From the NCBI GenBank assembly GCA_030704845.1, contig JAUYKZ010000009.1:62001-126000 (forward strand): DNA of 64,000 bases, in the 5' to 3' direction. Positions 8,506 through 16,546 of the stretch are shown one piece after another (the stretch's first letter is position 1; every line of letters begins with the position of its first letter). The translations under genes were made by a program, and so were the position numbers. The DNA comes from an archaeon. Lineage in GTDB: Archaea > Nanobdellota > Nanobdellia > Woesearchaeales > GW2011-AR9. The notes under the pieces were generated by a model that made no database searches, was not told where the DNA came from, and was given only the letters and a program-made list of their open reading frames with translations.

Positions 8506-8907
8506 TTAAACGATCATACTCGCTACTTTTGCTACTGCTGGCCATCTTTCCGCAACTTCTTTTGCAATTGGCCCTTTGAAGATTGTACCTTTTGGATTTC
8601 CTTTCATATCTTTTAATACAACTGCAGCATTATCCTCAAATACAACTCTTGTTCCGTCTGGACGCCGGTATGGTCTCTTTTGACGAACAATTATTGCGGG
8701 AACTACTGTTTTTCTCATTTCTAATTTTCCTTTTTTAACTGAAGCTAGTATTAAATCGCCTACTCCTGCAGCCGGCATTCTTCCACGAACAGTTTTATGT
8801 CCTTTTACTGAAATTACCTTCAACATTTTTGCTCCAGAGTTATCACAAGTTGAAACATAAGCCTGAGATGGCAATCCTTTTGTTATTCTACCTTTAACTG
8901 CTTTCAT
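8506..8907 (-). CDS. rpl14: Large-subunit ribosomal protein uL14
   Basis: Large-subunit interface protein contacting 16S rRNA. CDNSGAKMLKVISVKGHKTVRGRMPAAGVGDLILASVKKGK and VVFEDNAAVVLKDMKGNPKGTIFKGPIAKEVAERWP are diagnostic of archaeal L14. The length of 133 residues is normal. It begins one base after uS17 ends in the operon order uS17-uL14-uL24. Confidence 0.97.
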   Translation of the reverse strand: MKAVKGRITKGLPSQAYVSTCDNSGAKMLKVISVKGHKTVRGRMPAAGVGDLILASVKKGKLEMRKTVVPAIIVRQKRPYRRPDGTRVVFEDNAAVVLKDMKGNPKGTIFKGPIAKEVAERWPAVAKVASMIV

Positions 8908-8908
8908 T

Positions 8909-9346
8909 TTATTCAGTATCCGCTGGAATATCGTCCTTAGTTTCTTTATTCCTTTTTACACTAGTTTTTTTAGTCGATTTTTTAGTTGACTTATCGGATT
9001 GTTCATCTATTAATGAACCTTCTCCGCCAACCACGCCTAAGATAACATGATTTTTTGTTTTACTTAACGGTCTTGTTCTTGCAACAATAACTTTCTGTCC
9101 AACTTGAGCATTAACGCTTGTCGGATTATGTACGCGTAAAGTAAATCTTTTTACTTCATAACGTTCATATTTTGGAACAAATCTGGATCTTTTCCATTCA
9201 ATTGTTGCTGAACGATTAGTATCTTTTTTGATGATAGTTCCAACTATTGTTTCCTTTTTAACGACTAATTCGCCGTAAAAAGGGCAGTTCTTATCATACT
9301 GTTCTGGTTTTTGTGGGGCTTTTATCCCCAACACTTCTTGTGCCAT
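8909..9346 (-). CDS. rps17: Small-subunit ribosomal protein uS17
   Basis: 16S rRNA-binding protein with an OB fold. CPFYGELVVKKETIVGTIIKKDTNRSATIEWKRSRFVPKYERYEVK followed by ARTRPLSKTKNHVILGVVG is the archaeal S17 pattern. The track starts at an ATG at 9355, but AAAGGATGA directly precedes it; the second ATG (9346, MAQEVLGIK) has this Shine-Dalgarno site at a better distance. A Lys/Ser-rich tail follows the core. It lies next to Rpp29. Confidence 0.94.
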   Translation of the reverse strand: MAQEVLGIKAPQKPEQYDKNCPFYGELVVKKETIVGTIIKKDTNRSATIEWKRSRFVPKYERYEVKRFTLRVHNPTSVNAQVGQKVIVARTRPLSKTKNHVILGVVGGEGSLIDEQSDKSTKKSTKKTSVKRNKETKDDIPADTE

Positions 9347-9351
9347 TTTTT

Positions 9352-9606
9352 TCATCCTTTAATTCTTTCTTCGGGCCTTTTGAGGATGGTTTTTCCATCA
9401 ACAATCAGTCCGATTTTTTTTATTTTAAACGTGATTGTGTTCTTGAGCAATTTTCGTTCTTTATCATCCGTACATTGAATGGTAATCGTAGATTTCGTTT
9501 CATCAACGATCTTTCCTTTCAACCCTTGGTCCACGGAATTTGTTGCCGTAACCACTTCAATTTCTTCCCCAATTAATTCTTGAGGAAACGATGGTTTTTT
9601 GCTCAT
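9352..9606 (-). CDS. rnp1: RNase P protein component Rpp29 (Pop4/Rnp1)
   Basis: Archaeal RNase P subunit that, with Rpp21, stabilises the specificity domain of the RNA and helps process pre-tRNA 5' ends. The Sm-like barrel shows LIGEEIEVVTATNSVDQGLKGKIVDETKSTITIQ and ends TFKIKKIGLIVDGKTILKRPEERIK, the Rpp29 signature. Its site between uL29/aIF1 and uS17 is conserved in archaea. The start at 9606 is chosen over 9630 because GGTGGAG lies 8 bases upstream. RNase P RNA (29.3 kb) and Rpp21 (48.3 kb) are also in this window. Confidence 0.94.
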   Translation of the reverse strand: MSKKPSFPQELIGEEIEVVTATNSVDQGLKGKIVDETKSTITIQCTDDKERKLLKNTITFKIKKIGLIVDGKTILKRPEERIKG

Positions 9607-9649
9607 GTTTTGTACTCCACCAGGAATCATTCCTGATGATTTTCACCCT

Positions 9650-9955
9650 TTATTTAATCTCAATTGTTTCCGGAGGGAAACCAAGTTCGACCATTGCGGC
9701 TTTAACTCGTTTTTTGTGATCTCCTTGTAACTCTACATGCCCATCCTTAGATGTGCCGCCACAAGCAAATTTGGATTTTAATTTTTTGGCAATTTCGTTA
9801 ACGTTAACTTCTTTTTTGAATCCGCTAACGATGGTATATTTTTTACCAAATTTCCTTTTTTCAATCTTGATCGTGATCTTTTGCTGTTCACGAGCAATTG
9901 TTTCACAGACGCATAGGTCCTGTGGTAACCCACATTGGTTACAAACACCTACCAT
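9650..9955 (-). CDS. Translation initiation factor aIF1 (SUI1 family)
   Basis: Promotes start-codon selection on the small subunit. An N-terminal cysteine cluster (CNQCGLPQDLCVC) precedes the SUI1 domain: KKYTIVSGFKKEVNVNEIAKKLKSKFACGGTSKDGHVELQGDHKKRVKAAMVELGFP. The cysteine cluster is common in archaeal aIF1. Length is 101 residues. It lies between uL29 and Rpp29, its conserved archaeal position. Confidence 0.95.
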   Translation of the reverse strand: MVGVCNQCGLPQDLCVCETIAREQQKITIKIEKRKFGKKYTIVSGFKKEVNVNEIAKKLKSKFACGGTSKDGHVELQGDHKKRVKAAMVELGFPPETIEIK

Positions 9956-10007
9956 TGACGACCACCGTCAAGATAAATGCTAAACTGTATGATATTCATA
10001 ACATCCA

Positions 10008-10217
10008 TCATTGTTTTGCTGTTTGTGCCTCTTTTTCCTGAACTAAGGTTAATACGCGAGCAATATTCTTTTTTGTTTGTTTTAATTTTCCGGGATTTGC
10101 TGCACTGCCTCCCGTCGAAACTTGCACATTAAGTTTTAATAGCTCCTTTTTAAATTCTTCTAGGCGCTTTTGCAACTCGTTACTTTCCAAAGCCCTTAAA
10201 TCTTTAGTTACTTTCAT
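10008..10217 (-). CDS. rpl29: Large-subunit ribosomal protein uL29
   Basis: Small helical protein near the exit tunnel. The two-helix pattern LRALESNELQKRLEEFKKELLKLNVQVSTGGSAANPGKLKQTKKNIARVLTLVQEKE is typical of L29. Length is 69 residues. It abuts the uS3 stop, consistent with coupling. Confidence 0.95.
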   Translation of the reverse strand: MKVTKDLRALESNELQKRLEEFKKELLKLNVQVSTGGSAANPGKLKQTKKNIARVLTLVQEKEAQTAKQ

Positions 10218-11107
10218 TATTGTATGTCCTCTTGAGTTTCTTCAGTAGGTTTAGATTGTTCTTCGGATGTTGAAACTTCTTCCTTTAAATTTTCTTCAGA
10301 TTTATCTGATTCAGGAATGATTTCTTCAACAACATCTTCTGATTTTTCTTCAACTACTTTTTCAACAATCTGTTCAGCTGATGGTTCAGCAGTTTTTTTG
10401 GTTGTTTTTTTCTTTGTAGCTCTCTTCTTGGTTGTTTTTCCAGTTTCTTTTTTCCCTTCAGATTTCTCTGTAGATTTCTCAGGAGTGATTTCTTCTATTA
10501 CCTGAATTGGTTCTTGCAGGATTTCAATATGATCTGGGAGTACAAGATTTGGAGGCATGATTAATACTTTAATTCCGATTGATCCGCTTTTTAAATGAGC
10601 AGTTTTATGAGCTTTCAATACTCCTGAAACAGCAATATCCCCACATTTTTTTAAATATCCTTGATAAAAGCGCCAACTTCTTGCTCTTGCACTAGGAATT
10701 TTTCCGGAAAGGATTAATTCTACACCAATAGCGCCAGCGCTCATTACGTTGGTTAATGCTTTGTAACCAATACCTTTGAATCTAGCTGAACCAAATCTTT
10801 CTAATGAACCAGATATTTTCTCTGCAACTACATTAGCGTCAAGGAAAACGTTCTTAACTTCAACGATTTCAATCTGAGGATTTTCAAGTTTGAATTTTTC
10901 TTTAAGTACTTTTGTTAATTGTTTGATATTTGACCCTTTGGATCCAACAATTAAACTTGGACGACTAGCATGAACAATAATTTTTTCACCGAGAGGAATT
11001 TTTTTAAGACGGATTTCTGAAATACCTGCACCATGAAGGATACTTTCTACATATTCTTTGATGTAATACTCTTTCGTTTTCTGTGTGATGAATTGTCGTT
11101 CAATCAT
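10217..11107 (-). CDS. rps3: Small-subunit ribosomal protein uS3 with a long acidic/basic tail
   Basis: mRNA entry-channel protein. Residues 1-95 hold the KH domain (IIVHASRPSLIVGSKGSNIKQLTKVL, with the GxxG loop as GSKG), followed by the C-terminal S3 domain (GIGYKALTNVMSAGAIGVELILSGKIPSARARSWRFYQGYLKKCG). After about residue 200 comes a tail of about 95 residues: first Lys/Thr-rich, then Glu/Ser-rich. The tail exceeds the usual archaeal length and is presumably disordered. It overlaps uL22 by 4 bases. Confidence 0.96.
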   Translation of the reverse strand: MIERQFITQKTKEYYIKEYVESILHGAGISEIRLKKIPLGEKIIVHASRPSLIVGSKGSNIKQLTKVLKEKFKLENPQIEIVEVKNVFLDANVVAEKISGSLERFGSARFKGIGYKALTNVMSAGAIGVELILSGKIPSARARSWRFYQGYLKKCGDIAVSGVLKAHKTAHLKSGSIGIKVLIMPPNLVLPDHIEILQEPIQVIEEITPEKSTEKSEGKKETGKTTKKRATKKKTTKKTAEPSAEQIVEKVVEEKSEDVVEEIIPESDKSEENLKEEVSTSEEQSKPTEETQEDIQ

Positions 11108-11886
11108 TTACTTTCACCTGTTACAGGATTTCCTCTCAAGGTTCCCTTTTTTTTTAATTCTTCATATAAACGAGTTGCCTCGTTGTTATCCGCATCAGAT
11201 CCTCTCTCTGATTTTTTAGTTCCTACCGTAGCTTCTTTTTTCGGAGCTACTTTGACATTTTGTTTCATTGCTTTTTCAAGTAAAATGTCTGCTGATTGTG
11301 ATTCTTGTTTTACTACAGGTTCTTCAACAACTTTTGACGGTTTAACTTTTGGAGTTGTTGATTCAACTTTAGTTTCAGTTTTAATTTCAGTTTTAATTTC
11401 TTTAGGAGTTGTTTTTGGTTCAATTTTTTCTCCTTTTTCTGCTTTAACAGCTTTAGCTCTTGCGGTTCTTTCCTCAACCATGATTTCAATATGGGCTCTT
11501 TTTGAACCTCTACGGAAACGTCCACCTTGGAAAGGAATTGATGCTTTGTTAGCAAGTAGTTTAGTGATTGTTAGATTGGTTGTGCTTAATCCTTTATTTT
11601 GAGCATTGGCTTCAACTGATTTGATTAATTTTAAAAATTCTTTAGCTGCTTTCTGAGGGTAACGACCCGAAGACATACCTGCTTTATGACCAACATCTCT
11701 AATTGCTCTTTTGAATGGTACGGCTTTACGAAGAGCGATAACATCTTCTAAAAATTTCTTTGCGAAGGCAGTTTTCTTGTAACGCAAGTGTCGACTGATC
11801 TCAAAGCTCTGTTTTGAAGAGATTGGAACATTCAATGCTTTCGCTACTGCACTTTGTTCATTGATGCTATTTTGTGTCGTTTTCAT
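11104..11886 (-). CDS. rpl22: Large-subunit ribosomal protein uL22 with a long tail
   Basis: Exit-tunnel protein. The archaeal core spans about residues 1-145: SSKQSFEISRHLRYKKTAFAKKFLEDVIALRKAVPFKRAIRDVGHKAG, SGRYPQKAAKEFLKLIKSVEANAQNKGL and FRRGSKRAHIEIMVEER. A low-complexity tail of about 115 residues follows (Lys, Glu, Thr, Pro, Val), including KTEIKTETK. The track ORF 11313-11555 is only a frame shadow of this tail. It sits between uS19 and uS3. Confidence 0.95.
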   Translation of the reverse strand: MKTTQNSINEQSAVAKALNVPISSKQSFEISRHLRYKKTAFAKKFLEDVIALRKAVPFKRAIRDVGHKAGMSSGRYPQKAAKEFLKLIKSVEANAQNKGLSTTNLTITKLLANKASIPFQGGRFRRGSKRAHIEIMVEERTARAKAVKAEKGEKIEPKTTPKEIKTEIKTETKVESTTPKVKPSKVVEEPVVKQESQSADILLEKAMKQNVKVAPKKEATVGTKKSERGSDADNNEATRLYEELKKKGTLRGNPVTGESK

Positions 11887-11894
11887 TTTTAGTT

Positions 11895-12275
11895 TTATCG
11901 TGCTGAAACAGCTTTACTTGATCTTGTTGCCCCAACTCCGGCTGAACTGTGAGTAACCATTTTTCTAGTATGGGAAAATTCTCCCAAACAGTGACCGATC
12001 ATTTCTAAAGTGATTGTGATAGGGTAAAAATCTTTACCATTGTATATTCTTAAATTCTTTCCAATCATACTTGGAACAATAACCATATTTCGGCAATGAG
12101 TTTTGATATTATTTTCGCCAGCTTCGATTCGTTCCATCAAAGCTTTTTGAGCTTCTGATAGTCCGCGTTTCAAAGACCTTCTTTGACGTGCGTTAACAAG
12201 TTCTATGAATTCTTTTAGATCCATACTTTTAACTTGTTCTTCCGTTAGTCCTTGCCACAATAATTCTTTTGCCAT
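11895..12275 (-). CDS. rps19: Small-subunit ribosomal protein uS19
   Basis: 16S rRNA-binding head protein. The C-terminal IKTHCRNMVIVPSMIGKNLRIYNGKDFYPITITLEMIGHCLGEFSHTRKMVTHSSAGVGATRSSKAV is the archaeal S19 signature. The N-terminus (FIELVNARQRRSLKRGLSEAQKALMERI) is the archaeal type. Length is 126 residues. Confidence 0.97.
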   Translation of the reverse strand: MAKELLWQGLTEEQVKSMDLKEFIELVNARQRRSLKRGLSEAQKALMERIEAGENNIKTHCRNMVIVPSMIGKNLRIYNGKDFYPITITLEMIGHCLGEFSHTRKMVTHSSAGVGATRSSKAVSAR

Positions 12276-12289
12276 TTTTTTCCCTTAGT

Positions 12290-12997
12290 TTATTTTTTTC
12301 TACCTGTCCTTCTTGGAGCAATCTTACCAACTTTACGTCCAGGAGGAGCACTTCTTGGAGATTGGGTAGGTCGTCCTTTAATATGTGAACATTTTCCACC
12401 AAATGGATGGTCTACTGCGTTCATTGATATACCGCATACTTTTGGATATAGTTTATTACGAGCACGCATTTTCTTAAACCGAGTACCTGCTTTAAGGAAT
12501 GGTTTTTCTGGTCTTCCTGCACCCGCAAGAATTCCAATTGCTGCCTGACATTCAGGTAATAACATTTTTTCTTTCTTTGATGGTAAAAGAACTTTTACTG
12601 AGTTCTCTGTTTTTGCAACAACTTTTGCAAAAGCTCCGGAAGTTCTAACTAATTTTCCGCCATCTCCCGGTCTTAATTCGATATTATGAATCAATGTACC
12701 CTCAGGAATGTCACGAAGGCATAATACGTTTCCGCCTTTTAGTTCTGCTCCTGCTCCAATTACGATGGAATCTCCTACTTTTATTCCGTGTGGTGCAAAA
12801 GTTATTCGTTGATCTCCAGTAGTGGAATATTTCACTTCCATTAATGGTGCACTATGTCCAGCACAATGAACAATATCCATAACTCTTCCTTCGGTTTGCA
12901 CAGGGTAATGTTTTACTTTTCCTTTGAAGCGGAAGCTAGGAGAACGATAAGTGTTTGTTCCGCGTCCTCGCCTTTGTTGAATTAATCTCTTACCCAT
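12290..12997 (-). CDS. rpl2: Large-subunit ribosomal protein uL2
   Basis: Essential for subunit association and near the peptidyl transferase centre. The family pattern is clear: RRGRGTNTYRSPSFRFKGKVKHYP, the GRVMDIVHCAGHSAPLMEV segment, and the C-terminal NAVDHPFGGKCSHIKGRPTQSPRSAPPGRKVGKIAPRRTGRKK. The conserved HPFGG histidine is present. Length is 235 residues. Confidence 0.97.
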   Translation of the reverse strand: MGKRLIQQRRGRGTNTYRSPSFRFKGKVKHYPVQTEGRVMDIVHCAGHSAPLMEVKYSTTGDQRITFAPHGIKVGDSIVIGAGAELKGGNVLCLRDIPEGTLIHNIELRPGDGGKLVRTSGAFAKVVAKTENSVKVLLPSKKEKMLLPECQAAIGILAGAGRPEKPFLKAGTRFKKMRARNKLYPKVCGISMNAVDHPFGGKCSHIKGRPTQSPRSAPPGRKVGKIAPRRTGRKK

Positions 12998-13006
12998 TTT
13001 ATGAAC

Positions 13007-13336
13007 CTATATTAATCCCAAGTCCGCACTCACATCGGAAGCTAAATTTTCCGGAGAGAGTTTAACGAAAGCTCGTTTTTGTCCTTGGAATGAATTTTGA
13101 ATATTAACTTTTACAACTTTTACATTAAATAATTGTTCAACAGCCTGTTTAACATCTCGTTTAGTTGATCTAGTATGAACTACAAATACCAATTTGTTAT
13201 CAAATTCTATCTGTCTGATACTCTTTTCAGTAGATAGCGGATACTTGATAATCTCATAAGGATCAAAAGATGACTTTTTGACAGAATCGTCATTAGTTTG
13301 TTCTTTCTGTTCCTTCTTGTTGGTTTTTGCTGCCAT
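13007..13336 (-). CDS. rpl23: Large-subunit ribosomal protein uL23
   Basis: Protein at the exit-tunnel rim that docks chaperones and SRP. A Lys/Glu-rich N-terminus of about 25 residues precedes the core DPYEIIKYPLSTEKSIRQIEFDNKLVFVVHTRSTKRDVKQAVEQLFNVKVVKVN and the C-terminal KRAFVKLSPENLASDVSADLGLI. All are typical of archaeal L23. It lies between uL4 and uL2. Confidence 0.96.
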   Translation of the reverse strand: MAAKTNKKEQKEQTNDDSVKKSSFDPYEIIKYPLSTEKSIRQIEFDNKLVFVVHTRSTKRDVKQAVEQLFNVKVVKVNIQNSFQGQKRAFVKLSPENLASDVSADLGLI

Positions 13337-13351
13337 TTTTAATTTTGATTA

Positions 13352-14158
13352 TTACATGAATAAATTCTTTTCTGCCACTAGATCTACAGCTTTCTCTGTC
13401 CATAACGCTACTCTTCCTGGTTTTGTACCTGGCGCGAGAAGATCTGCATTAAGTGCGGAAACAACTGCTATATCTACCCCAGGAATGTTCTGAGCAGATT
13501 TTACTAAAGGACAAATATCGCTAACTACAAAAAGAACACTTCGTTTTTTCTTATATCGTCGTCCTCTCATAGTTCCTTTTCCTGCTCTAACTTTTTTCTG
13601 TGAAGATCTTTCCATCTCATCATCGAAACCCAGTGTTTCCAATGCTTTTTGAACTTCGGATGTTTTTTCAATGTTTTCGAATGATGTAGAAATTATAAAT
13701 GGATACTCTGCAGGGATTAAATGTCCCCTTTCTGCAACAACTTCCTTATTTAGAGAAGCAGCTATTGCTGAACGGATTGCTTTTTGATTTTCTTTCTTAT
13801 TAATTTTAAGTGCGAATATTTTTTCTGCTTTTGGTTGATGCGCCCTTCTACCGCCCCTTGTTTGTGCAGAAAATGCCCCTACCCAAGAGAATCTTGTTCC
13901 TCTTCTGGAAAGAATTTTACGATTTACCCGAGAGATACCAAAACCATAACTGCCCCGGTATTTTCTACGTCGTTTACTTAATTTTGAAGAATGTCTGAAT
14001 CCTGCTTCGGGTGATGCTCCATATATTTGACGAGCAAGACTTTGTACAGCATGAACTGCCCTTTTAATTAAGTCTGGGCGATAGCTTTCGCTAAATTGGG
14101 CAGGCATAGATTTTTCCCCTGCGTTCTTTTTTTGTGTGTCGTATATTGGAAGTTTCAT
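13352..14158 (-). CDS. rpl4: Large-subunit ribosomal protein uL4
   Basis: Exit-tunnel protein with archaeal L4 features: ESYRPDLIKRAVHAVQSLARQIYGASPEAG, the basic loop SKLSKRRRKYRGSYGFGISRVNRKI, and the C-terminal Rossmann-like half with AGKGTMRGRRYKKKRSVLFVV. The length of 268 residues is normal. It is the second gene of the cluster. Confidence 0.96.
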   Translation of the reverse strand: MKLPIYDTQKKNAGEKSMPAQFSESYRPDLIKRAVHAVQSLARQIYGASPEAGFRHSSKLSKRRRKYRGSYGFGISRVNRKILSRRGTRFSWVGAFSAQTRGGRRAHQPKAEKIFALKINKKENQKAIRSAIAASLNKEVVAERGHLIPAEYPFIISTSFENIEKTSEVQKALETLGFDDEMERSSQKKVRAGKGTMRGRRYKKKRSVLFVVSDICPLVKSAQNIPGVDIAVVSALNADLLAPGTKPGRVALWTEKAVDLVAEKNLFM

Positions 14159-14168
14159 TTTAGTTTTT

Positions 14169-15134
14169 TTATTTCACGATTAGTTTAATATCAAATGGAT
14201 TTTTTACAGTTTTAACTGGTGATCTAGTAGCCTTAGTAAGAACTATTTCTCTTTTCTTTGGTCCAACCAAAGAACCAGCTACCAATAAAAATTGATTTTT
14301 AACATTACCATATTTAGTAATTCCGCTTTTTTGGTTTACTTCTTCACCACTTGCCCCAACATGAAGAATTCTCTTATTATATTCTGTTCGAAGATGGTAA
14401 CCCATTTTTCCGGGTTGAGCAACGGTGAATTCCACTCTTTTAGGAGTCCATGAACCAAGGTTTCCAATACCCCGTTTAGTTTTCTCTGCTTTATGTTGTC
14501 TAATTGGAACCCCATAACGTTTAACTGTTCCTTGGAATCCTTTCCCGATCGTAATTCCGTGAACATCAACCATAGCGTCGTGATCGAATACGTCTTTGAT
14601 AGTGATTTCTTTTCCCAATACTTCTTTAGCATAAGCAAGTTTTTCTTCTTTAGAACCCCCGATAGCTAATTCAAGTAACTTTGGTTTTTTTGCACCAATA
14701 GAAGTACGTTTTGGATTAGTATGAACGAGAAGTCTTAAATCTTCGAAATCAGTGATTTCATCGAATTTTTTGACAGGTTTTTTAGGAACCGGAATTCTTT
14801 TGTTTAATTCTTTAGCCTGTTTTTCGGCCATAATAGAAGTGATTTTTCGTAAACCTGAATATGAACTAACTTTATAGAAGGAAACTCCGGCAACGGTCAT
14901 TGGTGGACATTCCACAATTGTAACCGGAAGAGCAATCTCTTCACCTTTGGTGATGGATTTTACCCGATTGTCTTTGGCCATAACGTGAGTCATCCCAGCC
15001 TTGAACCCAATAAAACCTAATGGTTTAGCCTTGTTTTCTGGAGACCATGAACGGATTCTTGCAATAAGATATTTAGCCCTACTTCTAGGCCAGAACTGTA
15101 AGCTTCCTCTTCGTGGATGACGAATGTTTCCCAT
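14169..15134 (-). CDS. rpl3: Large-subunit ribosomal protein uL3
   Basis: Peptidyl-transferase-proximal protein. The start HPRRGSLQFWPRSRAKYLIARIRSW and FIGFKAGMTHVMAKDNR are the archaeal L3 hallmark, as are VHGITIGKGFQGTVKRYGVPIRQHKAEKTKRGIGNLGSW and GKMGYHLRTEYNKRILHVG. Length is 321 residues. It is the first gene of the operon, behind a TATA box at about 15321 and a leader of about 155 bases. No clear Shine-Dalgarno site precedes the ATG. Confidence 0.96.
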   Translation of the reverse strand: MGNIRHPRRGSLQFWPRSRAKYLIARIRSWSPENKAKPLGFIGFKAGMTHVMAKDNRVKSITKGEEIALPVTIVECPPMTVAGVSFYKVSSYSGLRKITSIMAEKQAKELNKRIPVPKKPVKKFDEITDFEDLRLLVHTNPKRTSIGAKKPKLLELAIGGSKEEKLAYAKEVLGKEITIKDVFDHDAMVDVHGITIGKGFQGTVKRYGVPIRQHKAEKTKRGIGNLGSWTPKRVEFTVAQPGKMGYHLRTEYNKRILHVGASGEEVNQKSGITKYGNVKNQFLLVAGSLVGPKKREIVLTKATRSPVKTVKNPFDIKLIVK

Positions 15135-15181
15135 GTTATATAGTTAGGTCTTATCGACCATCATCTTTTTATTACAACAGC

Positions 15182-15253
15182 CTATTTGGGACGCCCATCA
15201 AGAACCAATTTCTTGGTGATGGTTGCCTTATCAGACCAATAAACCATGCCCAT
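15182..15253 (-). other. Possible 23-codon leader ORF and hairpin in the uL3 leader
   Basis: Within the leader of the ribosomal operon a short ORF (ATG 15253, stop 15182) encodes MGMVYWSDKATITKKL and seven more residues. A hairpin at 15196-15221 lies inside it, with a CCAA/TTGG stem capped by GAAA and an outer CATCA/TGATG pairing. The leader could hold an autoregulatory site for a ribosomal protein. Neither coding nor regulation is proven; the ORF could be chance. Confidence 0.25.
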
Positions 15254-15315
15254 TTACCAGATCTCGTCGGGTAGTGTGAACATGATTTCAGTTGTTTTAC
15301 CCTTGAGGATTAGGG

Positions 15316-15328
15316 TTATTTATAAAGG
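15316..15328 (-). promoter_or_regulatory. TATA box for the ribosomal protein operon
   Basis: On the minus strand the sequence GAAACCTTTATAAATAACC has a strong archaeal TATA box (TTTATAAATA) preceded by a BRE-like purine stretch. Transcription would start about 25 bases downstream, near 15290, giving a leader of about 155 bases before uL3. Confidence 0.6.
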
Positions 15329-15413
15329 TTTCTATAGAAGTTTTCTTAGTTTAATTGTTAGTTTGATGGAGGATTGAACTACCGGAAACCTGAGATGGTT
15401 TCTAGGCCAGCAG

Positions 15414-16382
15414 CTACGCTGCCAGTACTCCACGAAGGCAGATATTACTATAGATGCCGTAATCAACTGCGCCGAAGCTAATGTTGTACAACCAGGACGC
15501 CCGCCCAATTGCTCCTCGAGAAGCATATTCTCTTACATAATCTAAATTCAAAACGAAAGTTCTTGTTGTAGACCACTGTTTAGCTAACATAGACATGACC
15601 TCATAAAATTTATCCTTTCCATAAACGCGGCGAATTAATCTTCTCTGATCATCATTAAGAGAATCTAGTTCAGGATTTTCAGTAGATAATTCTAAATAAG
15701 GATTCGCCTCTGAGTTTCTATTCAGAGACAATTTAGATAAATCAAAAACTTCCGTTTCAGGATCGGCGAGAGCGGACTCTAAATCTTCCTCTGGCAAACG
15801 ATAATTTCTTGTTTCTCTAAATTGCTTATATGCTTCGTCAGGATTTTTTAACAAAGGATTGCTTCTTTCTCTCGTCAGAGCAAAATAAGGTTTGCGGTCA
15901 CGCATGAAATAAATTGCTCCATCGGCAGTATCAAACCCCATCTCTCTCAGTTCATGAAGAACCAACCGATCCTCCCATAATTTATCAACGTGTCTTCTTG
16001 TGCCAGGAACTAACTTGGAAAATGCTCGATAATCTCCTTGAATAGTCTCAATAAATCGAATGAAAGGGTTCCATTTAACCAATTCAGTTCTCTGTTTATC
16101 ATTACCATTAAAATCAACATCGTGAGGAAGACCATGATACCAATCAAGAACACGTGAAACGCCTTTTTTTTTCAGATCTTCTTCTACATCATTCCGGGCT
16201 TGTTCTCTAGCTTTCATTAAAGCAGAATAATTATTCCCTTCAAGATGACTTGGTGAGAAAAATAAACGATGTTCTATGTTAATCAGAGCTCTTAAAGGGC
16301 CTTGAAGATGGTCAGAATACACAAGCCACGAATCCCAATCGTTAGGATTCTTTTTCAAGTCCCGAACAATATTATCAGTCAT
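15414..16382 (-). CDS. Hypothetical protein with an N-terminal TIGR02996-like segment
   Basis: A 322-residue soluble protein of unknown function. Its first 40 residues (NPNDWDSWLVYSDHLQGPLRALINIEHRL) resemble the TIGR02996 repeat-companion domain seen in bacterial LRR and multidomain proteins. The WYHGLPHDVDF segment at about residue 83 resembles what often follows that domain. The rest is charged, with no membrane segment. The start codon touches one end of the 97-bp repeat, whose TATA box lies about 45 bases upstream, so the leader would be short and lacks a Shine-Dalgarno site. It is the gene just upstream of the ribosomal operon, which has its own promoter. Confidence 0.7.
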   Translation of the reverse strand: MTDNIVRDLKKNPNDWDSWLVYSDHLQGPLRALINIEHRLFFSPSHLEGNNYSALMKAREQARNDVEEDLKKKGVSRVLDWYHGLPHDVDFNGNDKQRTELVKWNPFIRFIETIQGDYRAFSKLVPGTRRHVDKLWEDRLVLHELREMGFDTADGAIYFMRDRKPYFALTRERSNPLLKNPDEAYKQFRETRNYRLPEEDLESALADPETEVFDLSKLSLNRNSEANPYLELSTENPELDSLNDDQRRLIRRVYGKDKFYEVMSMLAKQWSTTRTFVLNLDYVREYASRGAIGRASWLYNISFGAVDYGIYSNICLRGVLAA

Positions 16383-16478
16383 TTTATACTAAAGTGCCAA
16401 AGCTTTCGAACTTATTTTTGGCACTTTATATATATAAAATGCGTTAATATATTCGAAATCTAACGCATTTTAGTATAA
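16382..16478 (-). repeat. 97-bp dyad-bearing repeat, copy 1 (inverted relative to copy 2)
   Basis: Read toward gene 15414-16382, this is identical over 97 bases to 28493-28589. Each copy has two stem-loops: AAAATGCGTTA with TAACGCATTTT, and AAAGTGCCAAA with TTTGGCACTTT, both with TTCGAA in the loop. Between them lies a TATA box (TTTTATATATATAAAG). The ends are inverted repeats (TTATACTAAA and TTTAGTATAA). It could be a promoter/operator cassette or a MITE-like element that supplies one. Confidence 0.9.
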
Positions 16479-16546
16479 ACAGTAAACCAGAAAACCACCC
16501 AAAACATCTAATTATTAACCTTATTTAAAAAACTTAGTGAAACATT

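Noticed and set aside
11313-11555. 80-residue ORF with leucine/lysine repeats on the minus strand
   Set aside because: It is an alternative frame of the low-complexity uL22 tail; the repeats come from the Lys/Glu/Thr codons of that tail.
15365-15440. tRNA-like fold with GTTCAATC
   Set aside because: The T-stem does not pair (GGTAG against CTCCA) and no anticodon loop with U33 fits; only simple hairpins remain.
15332-15526. 64-residue ORF upstream of the ribosomal operon
   Set aside because: It overlaps the 3' end of gene 15414-16382 in another frame on the same strand and covers the hairpin-rich spacer; no ribosome site or family resemblance.
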